DNA of 64,000 bases from Paraplanobispora siamensis (GCF_016863175.1 NZ_BOOJ01000029.1:62001-126000); one strand, 5' to 3'; counted from the first letter of the stretch, positions 34,731 to 43,749 are shown. Notes: generated by a model from the sequence alone, not told the origin. Numbers and translations are program-made.

Positions 34731-35498
34731 ATGAAGGGCTCGGGGGTGTGCGCCGCCGTGGCCGCGCTGACGATGGCGACGGCGTGCGGGGCCGGAGACG
34801 ACGGGGCCGGGCTGGGTCCCGAGGTCGTCGTGACGCCCGACGACGGCCTCGTGCCGGTCAGAGGCGGGGAGGACATTCCCGCGGCCGCGCTGGCGGCGGT
34901 GGAGGAGTGCGACCGGCGGCTGCGCGCCGGCGAGTACGCGGAACTGGCCGCCTCGGCGGACCGGAGCACCGGGCAGGGTCCGCAGGCCGCGGCCGTGCGC
35001 CGGGTGTGCGGGGGGACCGCCAGGATCAACGGCGGGCAGGTCGAGGAGGGGCTGGCGGACCTGCGCGAGGCCGAGGCGATGAGCGCGGACCTGCCCGAAG
35101 CCGTCCGCGGGCAGCTGCTGGCGCTGCTGTACCGCGCCCAGGTCGTCGGATACGCCGCGACAGGCCAGGAGGCCGAGGTGAGCGCGGCCCTCGGCGACCT
35201 GGTCCGGCTCGAACCGGAGCGGGCCGAGCAGTACGCGGGGGAGTGCGAGGCGGCGAAGCGGCCCGGCTCGCAGGTGCGGTGCGAGCTGTCCGGGACGCCG
35301 GAGCCGGCCGGCACCCCCGGGACGCCGGATCCCTCGGCCACCTCCGGGACGCCGGACCCGGCGGAGTCCCCGACCGGCTCCACCGAGCCGGAGCCGAGCC
35401 CGGACGGGAGCGCGACCGGTCCCACCGAGCCGGGCCCGAGCCCGGCGAGCCCGGACGGAGCCGGGACCGGGCCGGGCTCCGGCGAGGGCGGCGACTGA
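34731..35498 (+). CDS. Probable secreted lipoprotein with Pro/Ser/Thr-rich tail
   Basis: 255 aa, ATG at 34731. The N-terminus has a hydrophobic segment and LTMATACGAGDD, so Cys19-20 is a likely though imperfect lipobox. Residues about 50-175 are helical and TPR-like (AALAAVEECDRRLRAGEYAEL and repeats of the same spacing). From 188 the chain is low complexity, rich in Pro, Gly, Thr and Ser with GTPDPSATSGTPDPAESPTG. No family was recognised. The tail would span the wall. Its stop is 2 bp before a GTG of the next frame. Confidence 0.6.
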   Translation: MKGSGVCAAVAALTMATACGAGDDGAGLGPEVVVTPDDGLVPVRGGEDIPAAALAAVEECDRRLRAGEYAELAASADRSTGQGPQAAAVRRVCGGTARINGGQVEEGLADLREAEAMSADLPEAVRGQLLALLYRAQVVGYAATGQEAEVSAALGDLVRLEPERAEQYAGECEAAKRPGSQVRCELSGTPEPAGTPGTPDPSATSGTPDPAESPTGSTEPEPSPDGSATGPTEPGPSPASPDGAGTGPGSGEGGD

Positions 35499-35557
35499 CG
35501 GTGGCGCGGCGGGGGAGGAGGACGCGCCCCGCTGCGGGCGCAGCGGATACGGCAGGC

Positions 35558-36514
35558 ATGGCGGACGCCGAGAACACGGCGGGTACGGCGGATGACTCCG
35601 TGTCGGACTTCGCGCACCTCTGGCAGGTCCTGGCCAGGGTCGTGGCCCCGACGACGCTGGTCACCGCGCTCATGGTCTATTTCGGCTGGGCACGGGCGAG
35701 CGTCACCTACCGCGTCTTCGGCCTCGACCAGAGCGTCCTGGGCCTGTCGCTGCAGGACTACCTGTTCCGCAGCATCGACGCGACCATCGAGCCGCTCGCG
35801 GGCCTGCTGCTGGCGGTCATGATCGCGATCCCGGCCCACCTGCTGCTCACCCGGCTGCTGTCGCGCTTCCGGAAGGTGGCGCGGTGGGCCGTTCCGGCGG
35901 TGGCCGCGGCCGGGCTCGCGGTGTGCCTGACCGGGCTCGCGGGGATCACCGGGCTGGGGAGATACCGCTCCGAGTGGCCGATCGTCCCGATGAGTCTGGG
36001 GCTGGGCGTGATGCTGATCGGCTACGCCGCCCACCTGCACTCCCTGACCTCCGACCGCAGGCTCTGGCCCGGCGGCGAGTCCCCGCCGCTGCGGACGGCG
36101 CGACGGGTGGCCTTCATGGGGCTTCTCATCCTGACCGCGCTGTGGTCCGCGGCCGTCTACGCGCAGAACCGCGGCGTCGACGTGGCCCGCGATCTGGTGG
36201 CGGACGCCAGGCGGCTGCCGGGCGTCGTGGTGTACGCGCCCGAGCGCCTGCCCATCGAAGGGCCGGGGGTGGGGGAGAGCGCGCTGCCGGTGCCGCCGGG
36301 CGACAGGCCGCGGCACCGCTACCGCTACGACGGCCTGCGGCTGCTCATCCACGCCGGCCAGCAGTACTTCCTGCTGCCCGTCTGCTGGCGGGGCGACGGC
36401 CGGTCACGGGTGATCGGGCTCCCGGACGACAAGAGCCTCCGCCTGGAGTTCTTCCGCGTGACGGGGCCGCCCCGCCCGGCCTGCCCGCTCCCGCCGCCCG
36501 GGGAGCCGGGATAG
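35558..36514 (+). CDS. Multi-pass membrane protein of unknown function
   Basis: 318 aa from ATG 35558. A GTG at 35501 just behind the lipoprotein stop would add 19 low-complexity residues, and neither start has a good ribosome site. Five hydrophobic segments are visible (about 20-45, 68-92, 108-135, 145-165, 186-205), then a soluble C-terminal domain from about 210 with a GLRLLIHAGQQYFLLPVCW core. I do not recognise the family. Adjacent to the lipoprotein gene and in the same direction, so the two may be one unit. Confidence 0.6.
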   Translation: MADAENTAGTADDSVSDFAHLWQVLARVVAPTTLVTALMVYFGWARASVTYRVFGLDQSVLGLSLQDYLFRSIDATIEPLAGLLLAVMIAIPAHLLLTRLLSRFRKVARWAVPAVAAAGLAVCLTGLAGITGLGRYRSEWPIVPMSLGLGVMLIGYAAHLHSLTSDRRLWPGGESPPLRTARRVAFMGLLILTALWSAAVYAQNRGVDVARDLVADARRLPGVVVYAPERLPIEGPGVGESALPVPPGDRPRHRYRYDGLRLLIHAGQQYFLLPVCWRGDGRSRVIGLPDDKSLRLEFFRVTGPPRPACPLPPPGEPG

Positions 36515-36650
36515 CCGGCGGAGGACCGTTCGTCGCGCCAGAAGGACCTTTCACCGCACGCCGGCCCCAACTGACCGCCGGTCGGCGGCGGCTGGGCGAA
36601 GAGTGCGCCCCAAGGTCTCCTCGCGGGGTACCGTCCGCTCCTACGTTGTT

Positions 36651-36666
36651 CGTGATCCACATCACA
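36651..36666 (+). promoter_or_regulatory. CRP/GlxR-like binding site before the acetate symporter genes
   Basis: CGTGATCCACATCACA contains GTGA-N6-TCAC, the cAMP-receptor-protein/GlxR consensus half sites with exact symmetry. It is only 18 bp before the GTG start at 36685, and a TACGTT -10-like element lies at 36642-36647. At this position binding would more likely repress than activate, unless the main promoter is elsewhere. Confidence 0.5.
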
Positions 36667-36684
36667 TTTGCGGGAGGTCTCCTC

Positions 36685-37014
36685 GTGACCACCAGACAAC
36701 ATGACGCATCTGTCTACGAACAGGTGCAGGCCAGTGAACGTTTCCAGGAGCTGAAGCGCCACTTCCGATCGTGGACGTTCCCGATGACCGCGGCCTTCCT
36801 CGCGTGGTACCTGCTCTACGTGGTGTTGTCCGGCTGGGCGCGTGACTTCATGGGCATCAAGGTGCTGGGCAACATCAACGTCGGCCTGATCCTCGGTCTG
36901 CTCCAGTTCGTCTCCACGTTCTGGATCGCCTGGGCCTACTCCCGGCATGCGGAGAAGAAGCTCGACCCCATCGCCGACGAGATCCGCCACGAGATCGAGG
37001 GAAGGCCCGAATGA
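36685..37014 (+). CDS. DUF485 (YjcH-type) membrane protein
   Basis: 109 aa from GTG 36685 with GGGAGG 7 nt upstream. DUF485 signature: ERFQELKRHFRSWTFPMTAAFLAWYL with the start RFQELKRHFRSWTFPM near 19-34, two helices, and the end AYSRHAEKKLDPIADEIR. These proteins accompany ActP-type acetate symporters. Its stop overlaps the symporter start by four bases. Confidence 0.93.
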   Translation: MTTRQHDASVYEQVQASERFQELKRHFRSWTFPMTAAFLAWYLLYVVLSGWARDFMGIKVLGNINVGLILGLLQFVSTFWIAWAYSRHAEKKLDPIADEIRHEIEGRPE

Positions 37015-38621
37015 GCTCCCAGGCTCTGTCCACCGTCCTGTTCCTGCTCTTCGTCGCCGCGACGCTGGGCATCACGTTCTGGGCGAGCCGCCAGACCAAG
37101 ACGGCCGCCGACTACTACGCCGGCGGGCGCTCCTTCAGCGGCGTGCAGAACGGCCTGGCGATCGGCGGCGACTACATGTCGGCGGCGAGCTTCCTGGGCA
37201 TCGCCGGGCTCATCGCGCTCTACGGCTACGACGGGTTCCTGTACTCCATCGGCTTCCTGGTCGCCTGGCTGGTGGCGCTGCTGCTGGTCGCGGAGCTGAT
37301 GCGAAACTCCGGCAAGTTCACCATGGCCGACGTGCTGGCCTTCCGGATGAGCCCGCGCCCGGTCCGCACCGCGGCGGGCGTCTCCACCATCACCGTGTCG
37401 ATCTTCTACCTGCTGGCCCAGATGGTCGGCGCGGGTGCGCTGGTCGGCCTGCTGCTGGGGGTGACCGATCCGGCGGCCAAGGCGTGGACGATCGTCGGCG
37501 TCGGCGTCCTGATGATCGTCTACGTGGTCGTCGGCGGCATGAAGGGCACCACCTGGGTGCAGATCGTCAAGGCCGTGCTGCTCATGGGCGGCGCCACCCT
37601 GATCACCCTGCTGGTGCTCGGCAAGTACGGCTTCAACCTCTCGGGCCTGATGGGAGAGGCCGCCGCGCAGAGCAGCAACCCCACGACCTACACGGCCGGC
37701 GGCGGCAGGTACGCCACCGAGGCGCAGGGCCTGGCGGGCAAGCTCGACCTGATCAGCCTGGGCCTGGCCCTGGTCCTGGGCACCGCGGGACTGCCGCACA
37801 TCCTGATCCGCTTCTACACCGTGCCCACCGCCAAGGACGCCCGCAAGTCGGTGCTGTGGGGCATCGGCATCATCGGCACCTTCTACCTGCTCACCCTCGT
37901 GCTGGGCTTCGGCGCGGCGGCGCTGGTGGGGAGCAAGACGATCGCGGCGCAGGACGCGGCGGGCAACACCGCGGCCCCGCAGCTCGCCCAGGCGGTCGGC
38001 GAGGCGATCTTCGGTGAGGTGGGCGGCACGATCCTGCTGGCCATCATCGCCGCGGTGGCCTTCGCCACGATCCTGGCGGTCGTCGCCGGTCTGACGCTGG
38101 CCTCCAGCTCCTCCTTCTCCCACGACCTGTACGCGCACGTGTTCAAGCGCGGCAACGCCACCGAGAAGGAGGAGGTCCTGGTCGCCCGGATCTCCGCCTT
38201 CGTCATCGGCGCGGTCTCCATCGGCCTCGGCATCCTCGCCCAGGGCCAGAACGTGGCCTTCCTGGTCGCGCTGGCCTTCGCGGTGGCCGCCTCGGGCAAC
38301 CTGCCGGCGATCCTCTACAGCCTGTTCTGGAAGAACTTCAACACCGCGGGCGCGGTCTCGGCCATCTACGGCGGCCTGGTCTCCGCACTCGTCCTGGTGA
38401 TCTTCTCGCCGGTCGTGTCGGGCAAGCCCACCTCGCTCTTCCCGGATGCGAACTTCGCCTGGTTCCCGCTGAGCAACCCTGGCCTGCTCTCGATCCCGAT
38501 CGGCTTCCTGGCCGGATGGCTCGGCACCAAGCTCAGCAAGGAGTACAACGCGGCCAAGTACGCCGAGATCGAGGTCCGCTCCCTCACCGGCGTCGGCGCA
38601 GAGAAGGCCGTCGAGCACTGA
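37011..38621 (+). CDS. actP: Cation/acetate symporter (ActP-like)
   Basis: 536 aa, thirteen helices. Family marks: AADYYAGGRSFSGVQNGLAIGGDYMSAASFLG, read as YYAGGRSFSGVQNG and GDYMSAASFLGIAG near 24-66, MKGTTWVQIVKAVLLM near 168 and GTAGLPHILIRFYTVP near 260. ActP imports acetate and similar monocarboxylates with a cation. Close paralogue of the symporter at 33167, but with a loop containing TAGGGRYATEAQGL that the other lacks. Coupled to DUF485 by ATGA. Confidence 0.92.
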   Translation: MSSQALSTVLFLLFVAATLGITFWASRQTKTAADYYAGGRSFSGVQNGLAIGGDYMSAASFLGIAGLIALYGYDGFLYSIGFLVAWLVALLLVAELMRNSGKFTMADVLAFRMSPRPVRTAAGVSTITVSIFYLLAQMVGAGALVGLLLGVTDPAAKAWTIVGVGVLMIVYVVVGGMKGTTWVQIVKAVLLMGGATLITLLVLGKYGFNLSGLMGEAAAQSSNPTTYTAGGGRYATEAQGLAGKLDLISLGLALVLGTAGLPHILIRFYTVPTAKDARKSVLWGIGIIGTFYLLTLVLGFGAAALVGSKTIAAQDAAGNTAAPQLAQAVGEAIFGEVGGTILLAIIAAVAFATILAVVAGLTLASSSSFSHDLYAHVFKRGNATEKEEVLVARISAFVIGAVSIGLGILAQGQNVAFLVALAFAVAASGNLPAILYSLFWKNFNTAGAVSAIYGGLVSALVLVIFSPVVSGKPTSLFPDANFAWFPLSNPGLLSIPIGFLAGWLGTKLSKEYNAAKYAEIEVRSLTGVGAEKAVEH

Positions 38622-38623
38622 AT

Positions 38624-38657
38624 CCGGTCCGTCCCCGCCGCGGCGGGGACGGACCGG
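38624..38657 (+). terminator. Perfect palindromic terminator after actP
   Basis: 17-bp arms (38624-38640 and 38641-38657) with no spacer. It starts 2 bp after the actP stop and lies in front of the convergent peptidase gene. Confidence 0.85.
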
Positions 38658-38699
38658 GGGCCACCCCCTCCGGCCGCTCGACGGCGGGGCCCGGTCGCG

Positions 38700-39698
38700 T
38701 CACGCGGCCGGGCCCTTCTGCGTGCCGGGCCCGTCCTCGTCCAGGCTGAGCATGAGAAGCGTGGCGAGGGTGAGGCGGGTCACCGCGGCCAGGTAGCCGT
38801 AGTCGAGCGTGTGCGCGTCGTCGGAGGTCTCGTGATAGTGCGGGTTGCCCTCGCCCTCGTAGGCGCCGATGGTGACGTGACCGCGGGCTTCGAAGGGCAT
38901 GTAGTCGCTGGCGAAGATCGGGCCGAGCCGTACGGGCAGGGTCGTGTGGTCGGCGGCCGCCCGTGCCATGATCTCGCCGAACGCCTGTGAGTCGGCGTCG
39001 TTCCCGGGGACGGCGTTGCCCAGATCGCGTTCCACCGTGATCGAGCCGTCCGGAGGACGGAACCCAATCATGTCCAGATTTATCAGGCGATGTACGCGCG
39101 TACCGGCGAGCCCGAGCTGCGCGGCGTACGCGGAGGAGCCCCACAATCCCTGCTCCTCGCCGGAGAAGGCGACGAACTGGACGGTGTGCCGCAGGGGGAC
39201 GTCACGCAGGATCCCGGCGATCTCCAGGACCGCCGCCACACCGCTGGCGTTGTCGTCGGCGCCGGGCGCCCTCGACGAGCTGTCGGACAGATCGGCCATC
39301 CGGCAGTCGTAGTGGGCGCACAGCACCACCACGGGACCGCTCCCGCCCGTGCCCGGCTTGACGCAGACGACGTTGTCGGCCGTGTGTCCCGAGCGGGTCC
39401 ACGGCACCTTGGCCGCGTCGCCGTACCCGGCGGTCGTGAACCGGCCGACGAGCCACTCCGCGGCCGCCGCGAGGTTCGGCGAGAACGTGTGCCTGGTGTG
39501 GAAGGCCGTCAACGCCGTCACGTGCTCGCGCAGCCGGTCGGCGGAGACGAGCCGCACGAGCGCGGCGATGCGCTCGCCCGCCGGAGTGTCCGCCCGCTTG
39601 GCGGCGGGCGCCGGCATGAGCGCGCTCGGCGAGGGCGGGCGGCGCTTGTCGGGGACGGGATAGCCGTCGGAGGCGGGTGAGTCGTCCGGCCGCGTCAT
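38700..39698 (-). CDS. M28-family aminopeptidase-like zinc peptidase, no export signal
   Basis: 332 aa. Zinc ligands appear in order: AHYDCR near 130 (His, Asp-like), GADDNASG near 147 (bridging Asp), SGEEQG near 180 (Glu-Glu), NLDMIG near 206 (Asp) and HETSDD near 292 (His). This is a complete M28 active site. Residues 1-35 are Pro/Ser-rich with no hydrophobic stretch, so the protein has no signal peptide, unlike most secreted M28 enzymes. It likely removes N-terminal residues from peptides. It is 141 bp downstream of the thermolysin-like gene, in the same direction. Confidence 0.9.
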   Translation of the reverse strand: MTRPDDSPASDGYPVPDKRRPPSPSALMPAPAAKRADTPAGERIAALVRLVSADRLREHVTALTAFHTRHTFSPNLAAAAEWLVGRFTTAGYGDAAKVPWTRSGHTADNVVCVKPGTGGSGPVVVLCAHYDCRMADLSDSSSRAPGADDNASGVAAVLEIAGILRDVPLRHTVQFVAFSGEEQGLWGSSAYAAQLGLAGTRVHRLINLDMIGFRPPDGSITVERDLGNAVPGNDADSQAFGEIMARAAADHTTLPVRLGPIFASDYMPFEARGHVTIGAYEGEGNPHYHETSDDAHTLDYGYLAAVTRLTLATLLMLSLDEDGPGTQKGPAA

Positions 39699-39839
39699 GG
39701 CGCCGCCGCCGATCGCCTGGATGGTGGTACGGATGCCGTCATGTCTCCGCCTCGGTCGGTGGTGATGGCGGGCGGGTGGAGCGCGCGGCCGTCGCCGCCG
39801 CGGACCGGAGCGTCCCCGCTCGGGAACCGGCGGCCGCGG

Positions 39840-42011
39840 CTACACGCTGCGCCGTCCGACGTTGTTGTCGTAGCGGACGATCCGGTCGTGCGGGACCGGC
39901 GTGGTGAGGGTCGCGGGGATCGCCGGATCCGCGGCGCCGTGGGCCACGGCGAGCAGGAGTTCGGGCCCGGCGGCCTGCGGTGTCCAGATGAACGGGCCGA
40001 CCCGGGCGGCGCCGCCCGGCGGGATGGGACCGGTGACGGTGAGGGTGCCGAGCGGCTGGAAGTGCGTCGGCCAGATCATCTCCGTGCCCGTATCGCACCG
40101 GAAGGCCTCGACGGTGAAGGAGCCCGCCGCGGCCTCCTGGCTGCCGCGGTTGCGCAGGCGCACATACAGGTGGTTCGGCTGACCGCCGACCGGGGGCTGG
40201 TGTCCGAGCTCGGGGTCGTCTCCGTCCTCGGGGGCGGTGGTGCGCACCCAGATGTCCGGCGAGGTCCGGTGCGACACCGGGCCGGGGACGACACCGGTGT
40301 CCTCCTCGCTGTCGGTGATGTAGACGTCCACCGCCCGGGGCGCCCACAGCCCGCGCGCCGTGAAGACCGCGTCGAGCACTTTGCCGTGCAGGCCGCCGGT
40401 CAGCCGGTGGTCGGCGCTGATCATGCCCTGGGCGAGCTGGACGGCGTGGGCGGCGCCGGTGGAGGTGTTGTCGGGGACCAGGGTCAGCATCTCCACGAAC
40501 GTCCTGATGACGGTGTCGGCGGCGCGCTGCCGCCGGTCCCGGTCGTCCGAGTCGCCGCCGAGCCCGAGATACGCCTGCCAGACGGCCGTGCCGAGCATCG
40601 AGTTGCGCAGGTTGGCGCCGTACCGGAAGAACGCGGCGTCGTCGAAGCGCTCGGCGCGGTCGAGAGTGCGCTCGGTGCTCCAGCGGTCGATGGCGTTGTT
40701 GTCGAAGGGGAAGGTCTCGGCGCGCCGGTGCCGGGCCATGCTGACGCTGTCCCGGAAGACCGCCGCGATGGCGTCGCAGAAGCTGTGCTCGTAGGACCCC
40801 GAGCCGCCGTGGTTGCTGTCGAGGAAGTCGAACACGCCGTGGAGGTACTCGTGGAGGATCACCCCCGCGTCCGCGGCGTCCGGCGTGCCGCCCTCGCCGA
40901 AGCGGATCCGCGGCGGGTCCCCCGGCACCCACTGGCTGTTGTCGTGCCCGTTGAGCCCCTGCGGATCCACGTCGACGCGCCGCATGTTCGCGTTGAGCGC
41001 GGGGTGACCGAGCCCGCGGAGGTAGCGGGCGAAGGTGTCGAGCCAGTAGTACGCGTTGGCGCTGAGGAAGCGCCGGTCGGCGGGATGGGTCTGGTAGGCG
41101 AAGTCGGGGGTGGCCTCCCCGGGCTGGGGGAAGGCGGGCGCGTCCCAGTCGACGCAGCGGAACCACTCGCCCTCCAGCGTGAACGCGCCGCCGGAGGCCG
41201 GGTTGACCTCGGCCTGCGCCGTGTGCCGGAAGGCGTCCAGCGCGTCCGCCGGGGAGGCCGAGCTCAGCGTGGCGTCGTCGGACTCGGTCACCGGATCGGG
41301 CATGAAGACCCGGAGGTTGGCGGTGACGTACTTGCCGAGCAGGGCCACCCACAGCACCTCGGCGGACAGGGCGTCCACGACCACGCTGAACTGCTCGTAG
41401 GGCTCGCCGGTCCGCACCCGGCAGTCGTAGACCAGGTGGACGAGGCCGTCGGCCTCGGTGCCCGTGCGCAGCAGCGAGAGCGGCGCGGTCGGATAGTCGT
41501 GCTCGGGCAGCGGCGGCCTGTGGTCGTCCCGTGTGTAGCCCAGGGTCCGCCCGGTCACCTCGGCGGTGGCCGCGTACCCCGCGAACGGGGCCACGGCCGC
41601 CGCGCCGACCTCGTCGAAGGGTCTGGCCTGTCCGGGGTCGGGCGCCGAGGCGAGCTGCTCGTCGGTGGAGTTGTCCACGTTCGTGACGCTCGCGAGCCGG
41701 ATGTCGGCGACGGCGTGCACCCCCGAGCCGAAGACCGGCAGGCCGTTGTGGAACTGCTGGTACCTGATGCGCAGCGTGTTGACGCCCTCGGCGGAGTCGG
41801 CCTCGCGAAGGTCCAGGCCGGCGGTCTTCATCTCGCCGGCCCGTCCCGACATGAACTCCTCGATGGCGGCGCGGGCCGAGGAGGCCCGCCGCCGCGTCCC
41901 GGCCGGATCGTCGTACCGGCGCAGGACGTCGTCGTGGACCGTGTCTCCGACGTCGGGCGCGACGCGCAGGGGATCCGCGGCGCCGTCACTCGGTTGCTGG
42001 TTGCTCGCCAT
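39840..42011 (-). CDS. Thermolysin/fungalysin-like (M4/M36) metallopeptidase, no export signal
   Basis: 723 aa. An N-terminal FTP-like propeptide is suggested by LRIRYQQFHNGLPVFGSGVHAV, given here as YQQFHNGLPVFGSGV, near 97-111. The zinc site is HEYLH at 387-391 with the downstream D-x-x-D segment CDAIAAVF that supplies the third ligand region. The C-terminal 200 residues look like one or two beta-sandwich domains. M36 and M4 enzymes are normally secreted with a signal peptide, but this one begins MASNQQPSDGAADPLRV with none. Self-contained export is therefore unexplained. Confidence 0.82.
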   Translation of the reverse strand: MASNQQPSDGAADPLRVAPDVGDTVHDDVLRRYDDPAGTRRRASSARAAIEEFMSGRAGEMKTAGLDLREADSAEGVNTLRIRYQQFHNGLPVFGSGVHAVADIRLASVTNVDNSTDEQLASAPDPGQARPFDEVGAAAVAPFAGYAATAEVTGRTLGYTRDDHRPPLPEHDYPTAPLSLLRTGTEADGLVHLVYDCRVRTGEPYEQFSVVVDALSAEVLWVALLGKYVTANLRVFMPDPVTESDDATLSSASPADALDAFRHTAQAEVNPASGGAFTLEGEWFRCVDWDAPAFPQPGEATPDFAYQTHPADRRFLSANAYYWLDTFARYLRGLGHPALNANMRRVDVDPQGLNGHDNSQWVPGDPPRIRFGEGGTPDAADAGVILHEYLHGVFDFLDSNHGGSGSYEHSFCDAIAAVFRDSVSMARHRRAETFPFDNNAIDRWSTERTLDRAERFDDAAFFRYGANLRNSMLGTAVWQAYLGLGGDSDDRDRRQRAADTVIRTFVEMLTLVPDNTSTGAAHAVQLAQGMISADHRLTGGLHGKVLDAVFTARGLWAPRAVDVYITDSEEDTGVVPGPVSHRTSPDIWVRTTAPEDGDDPELGHQPPVGGQPNHLYVRLRNRGSQEAAAGSFTVEAFRCDTGTEMIWPTHFQPLGTLTVTGPIPPGGAARVGPFIWTPQAAGPELLLAVAHGAADPAIPATLTTPVPHDRIVRYDNNVGRRSV

Positions 42012-42221
42012 GGCACGCGCTCCCTGATGGGTCGAAGACCGATGCGACGGAGAAGGAGAGTCGGCAGTGGCTTCTCACCCTAGGAACGGCGGTGCCGTCA
42101 CCGCTTCCGTGGGGGACCTAGGGATTTCCCTAAGCGCCCGTGTACGAACCGGACGTGTCGCCGCGCACCATAGATCCGTCGGCTCCCCTGCGTCTAATGG
42201 TGCGAGATACGAGGAGAGCCC

Positions 42222-42728
42222 TTGCACCCTGACCATCAGCGCGACTTCACCGAGTTCGTCGTCAGGCGATCCGACAGCTTGATCAGGCTCGCCTACGTCC
42301 TGACCAACGACCAGCACGCCGCCGAGGACCTGCTTCAGACGGCACTGGCCAAGACGGTCGCCCACTGGCGGCGTATCCGGGACAACCCGGAGGCATACGT
42401 GCGCCGCGTCATGTACCACGAACAGGTCGGGCGGTGGCGCAGCCCGCGCTGGGGCCGCGAACGCGTGCTCGAAGCACCTCCCGATCACGGCGTGGCCGAC
42501 CGCACCGGCGAGGTGGAGACCCGCATCACGCTGGCCGAGGCGTTACGGATCCTGCCCGCGCGCAAACGAGCGGTGCTGGTGCTGCGCTACTACGAAGATC
42601 TCCCGGAGTCCGAGGTCGCCAAGATCATGGGCTGCTCGGTGGGCACCGTACGCAGCCAAACCCATCAAGCCGTCGGCCGCCTGCGCGAGCTGGTCGGCGA
42701 GACCGTCCTGTTGGAGGGACTGCAGTGA
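42222..42728 (+). CDS. SigE-family ECF RNA polymerase sigma factor
   Basis: 168 aa from TTG 42222, chosen because GAGGAG lies 5 nt upstream. Sigma-2 region: RRSDSLIRLAYVLTNDQHAAEDLLQTAL near 15-42, in short LAYVLTNDQHAAEDLLQ. Sigma-4 helix-turn-helix: LVLRYYEDLPESEVAKIMGCS near 116-136, given as YEDLPESEVAKIMGCSVGTV. Such short actinobacterial SigE-family factors usually come with a membrane protein encoded next, as here. The next gene overlaps by GTGA. Confidence 0.9.
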   Translation: MHPDHQRDFTEFVVRRSDSLIRLAYVLTNDQHAAEDLLQTALAKTVAHWRRIRDNPEAYVRRVMYHEQVGRWRSPRWGRERVLEAPPDHGVADRTGEVETRITLAEALRILPARKRAVLVLRYYEDLPESEVAKIMGCSVGTVRSQTHQAVGRLRELVGETVLLEGLQ

Positions 42729-43660
42729 CCATCGACGAACGGCGGATCGCCGAAGAGCTGCGCCTGATGGCCGGTGAAGCCGCCCCCGTAGACCCGCGGG
42801 TTTATGCCAGGCGGACTCTCACCCGGCACCGGCACCGGCGCCGGGCGTGGTCGGTCGCCGGTCTCACGGCGGTGAGCGTGGCCGCCGCGGTCACCGCCAC
42901 GGTGGTCGCGACGGTGATCCTGTCCTCCCCGGGCACCACCGGCCCGGACACCACGGCCGGTGTGGCCGCCCTGCCGGACAACACCTCCGAGCAGCTGCGG
43001 CTCGTACGCGAGTGCATGCCCCGGGGCGGGCCGGTGCACGACATGGACGGCGACCGGCGGATCGCCGAGCACGGGGCGGCTGAGGACTTCCGGGTGCTGG
43101 TGGAGTACCGGGACAAGGGCGGGAGCACTGCCCTGGTGGGCAGTGAGGCCGGTTTCGTGCTCTGCACGCCGACCGATCAGAAGGACATGGCCGAGCGTGC
43201 GGTCTTCACCTACTGGGGGTTCGAGCCGCCCGGGAACCTGGCCGGGCTCTCCGGTGATCTGCAGCTGGACGCGTACACCGGCCACACGCATTCGTACACC
43301 GCCGGCGAGCAGCGGTCACAGAAGGACGACGTGTACCGGGTCGTCGCCGGGCGGGTCAGCGACGCCGTGCGGCGGGTCGAGGTCGACTGGGCGGACGGGC
43401 GGCGTACGGCGGCGCGGATCGCCAACGGGTTCTTCATCGTACGGATCATCGGCAGGCCGGTGCGCGACTCCGGAGACCCTGGGAGTTCCGGAGACCCTGG
43501 GAGTTCCGGAGACCTTGGGAGTTCCGGAGACTCTGCGAATGAGGAGGCCGCGACCCTGGATTCGCCGCCCGTCACGGTGACGGCGTACGGGGCCGACGGG
43601 AAGGTGCTGCAGCAGGAGAAGGACGTCGCGTTCGGGCCGCTGGGGCGCGGCAGCGGCTGA
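42725..43660 (+). CDS. Membrane protein partner of the sigma factor, anti-sigma-like
   Basis: 311 aa, GTG start overlapping the sigma stop. Residues 1-40 are cytoplasmic with a basic RHRHRRR block, then one membrane helix at about 42-68. Outside lies a 180-residue domain without recognised fold, with two cysteines near 98 and 141. At about 248-272 the repeat SGDPGS-SGDPGS-SGDLGS appears. Topology, position and overlap support an anti-sigma or sensor role, but no zinc-binding HxxxCxxC motif is present. The function is inference. Confidence 0.65.
   Translation: MTIDERRIAEELRLMAGEAAPVDPRVYARRTLTRHRHRRRAWSVAGLTAVSVAAAVTATVVATVILSSPGTTGPDTTAGVAALPDNTSEQLRLVRECMPRGGPVHDMDGDRRIAEHGAAEDFRVLVEYRDKGGSTALVGSEAGFVLCTPTDQKDMAERAVFTYWGFEPPGNLAGLSGDLQLDAYTGHTHSYTAGEQRSQKDDVYRVVAGRVSDAVRRVEVDWADGRRTAARIANGFFIVRIIGRPVRDSGDPGSSGDPGSSGDLGSSGDSANEEAATLDSPPVTVTAYGADGKVLQQEKDVAFGPLGRGSG
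43469..43531 (+). repeat. 18-bp in-frame tandem repeat (3.5 copies)
   Basis: Units start at 43469, 43487 and 43505 with a partial copy at 43523. The 18-bp unit TCCGGAGACCCTGGGAGT encodes six residues. One unit differs by a C-to-T change. Slippage would add or delete six residues without a frameshift. Confidence 0.8.
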
Positions 43661-43722
43661 CGGCATCAGACAGCCGCTGGAGTCGCGACGGGCCAGTGTC
43701 TCCCTCCCGGTTCCCGGTCCCC

Positions 43723-43749
43723 GGTCCCGGCCACGGTGTGGCCGGGACC
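43723..43749. terminator. Terminator between convergent genes
   Basis: A perfect 12-bp stem GGTCCCGGCCAC/GTGGCCGGGACC with a 3-nt loop, followed by TTT, lies between the anti-sigma-like gene and the aldo/keto reductase gene. Confidence 0.8.

Noticed and set aside
32540-36352. A 1270-aa leftward frame
   Set aside because: Antisense of the symporter, lipoprotein and membrane genes. Composition is His/Arg/Gln rich as typical of high-GC shadows.
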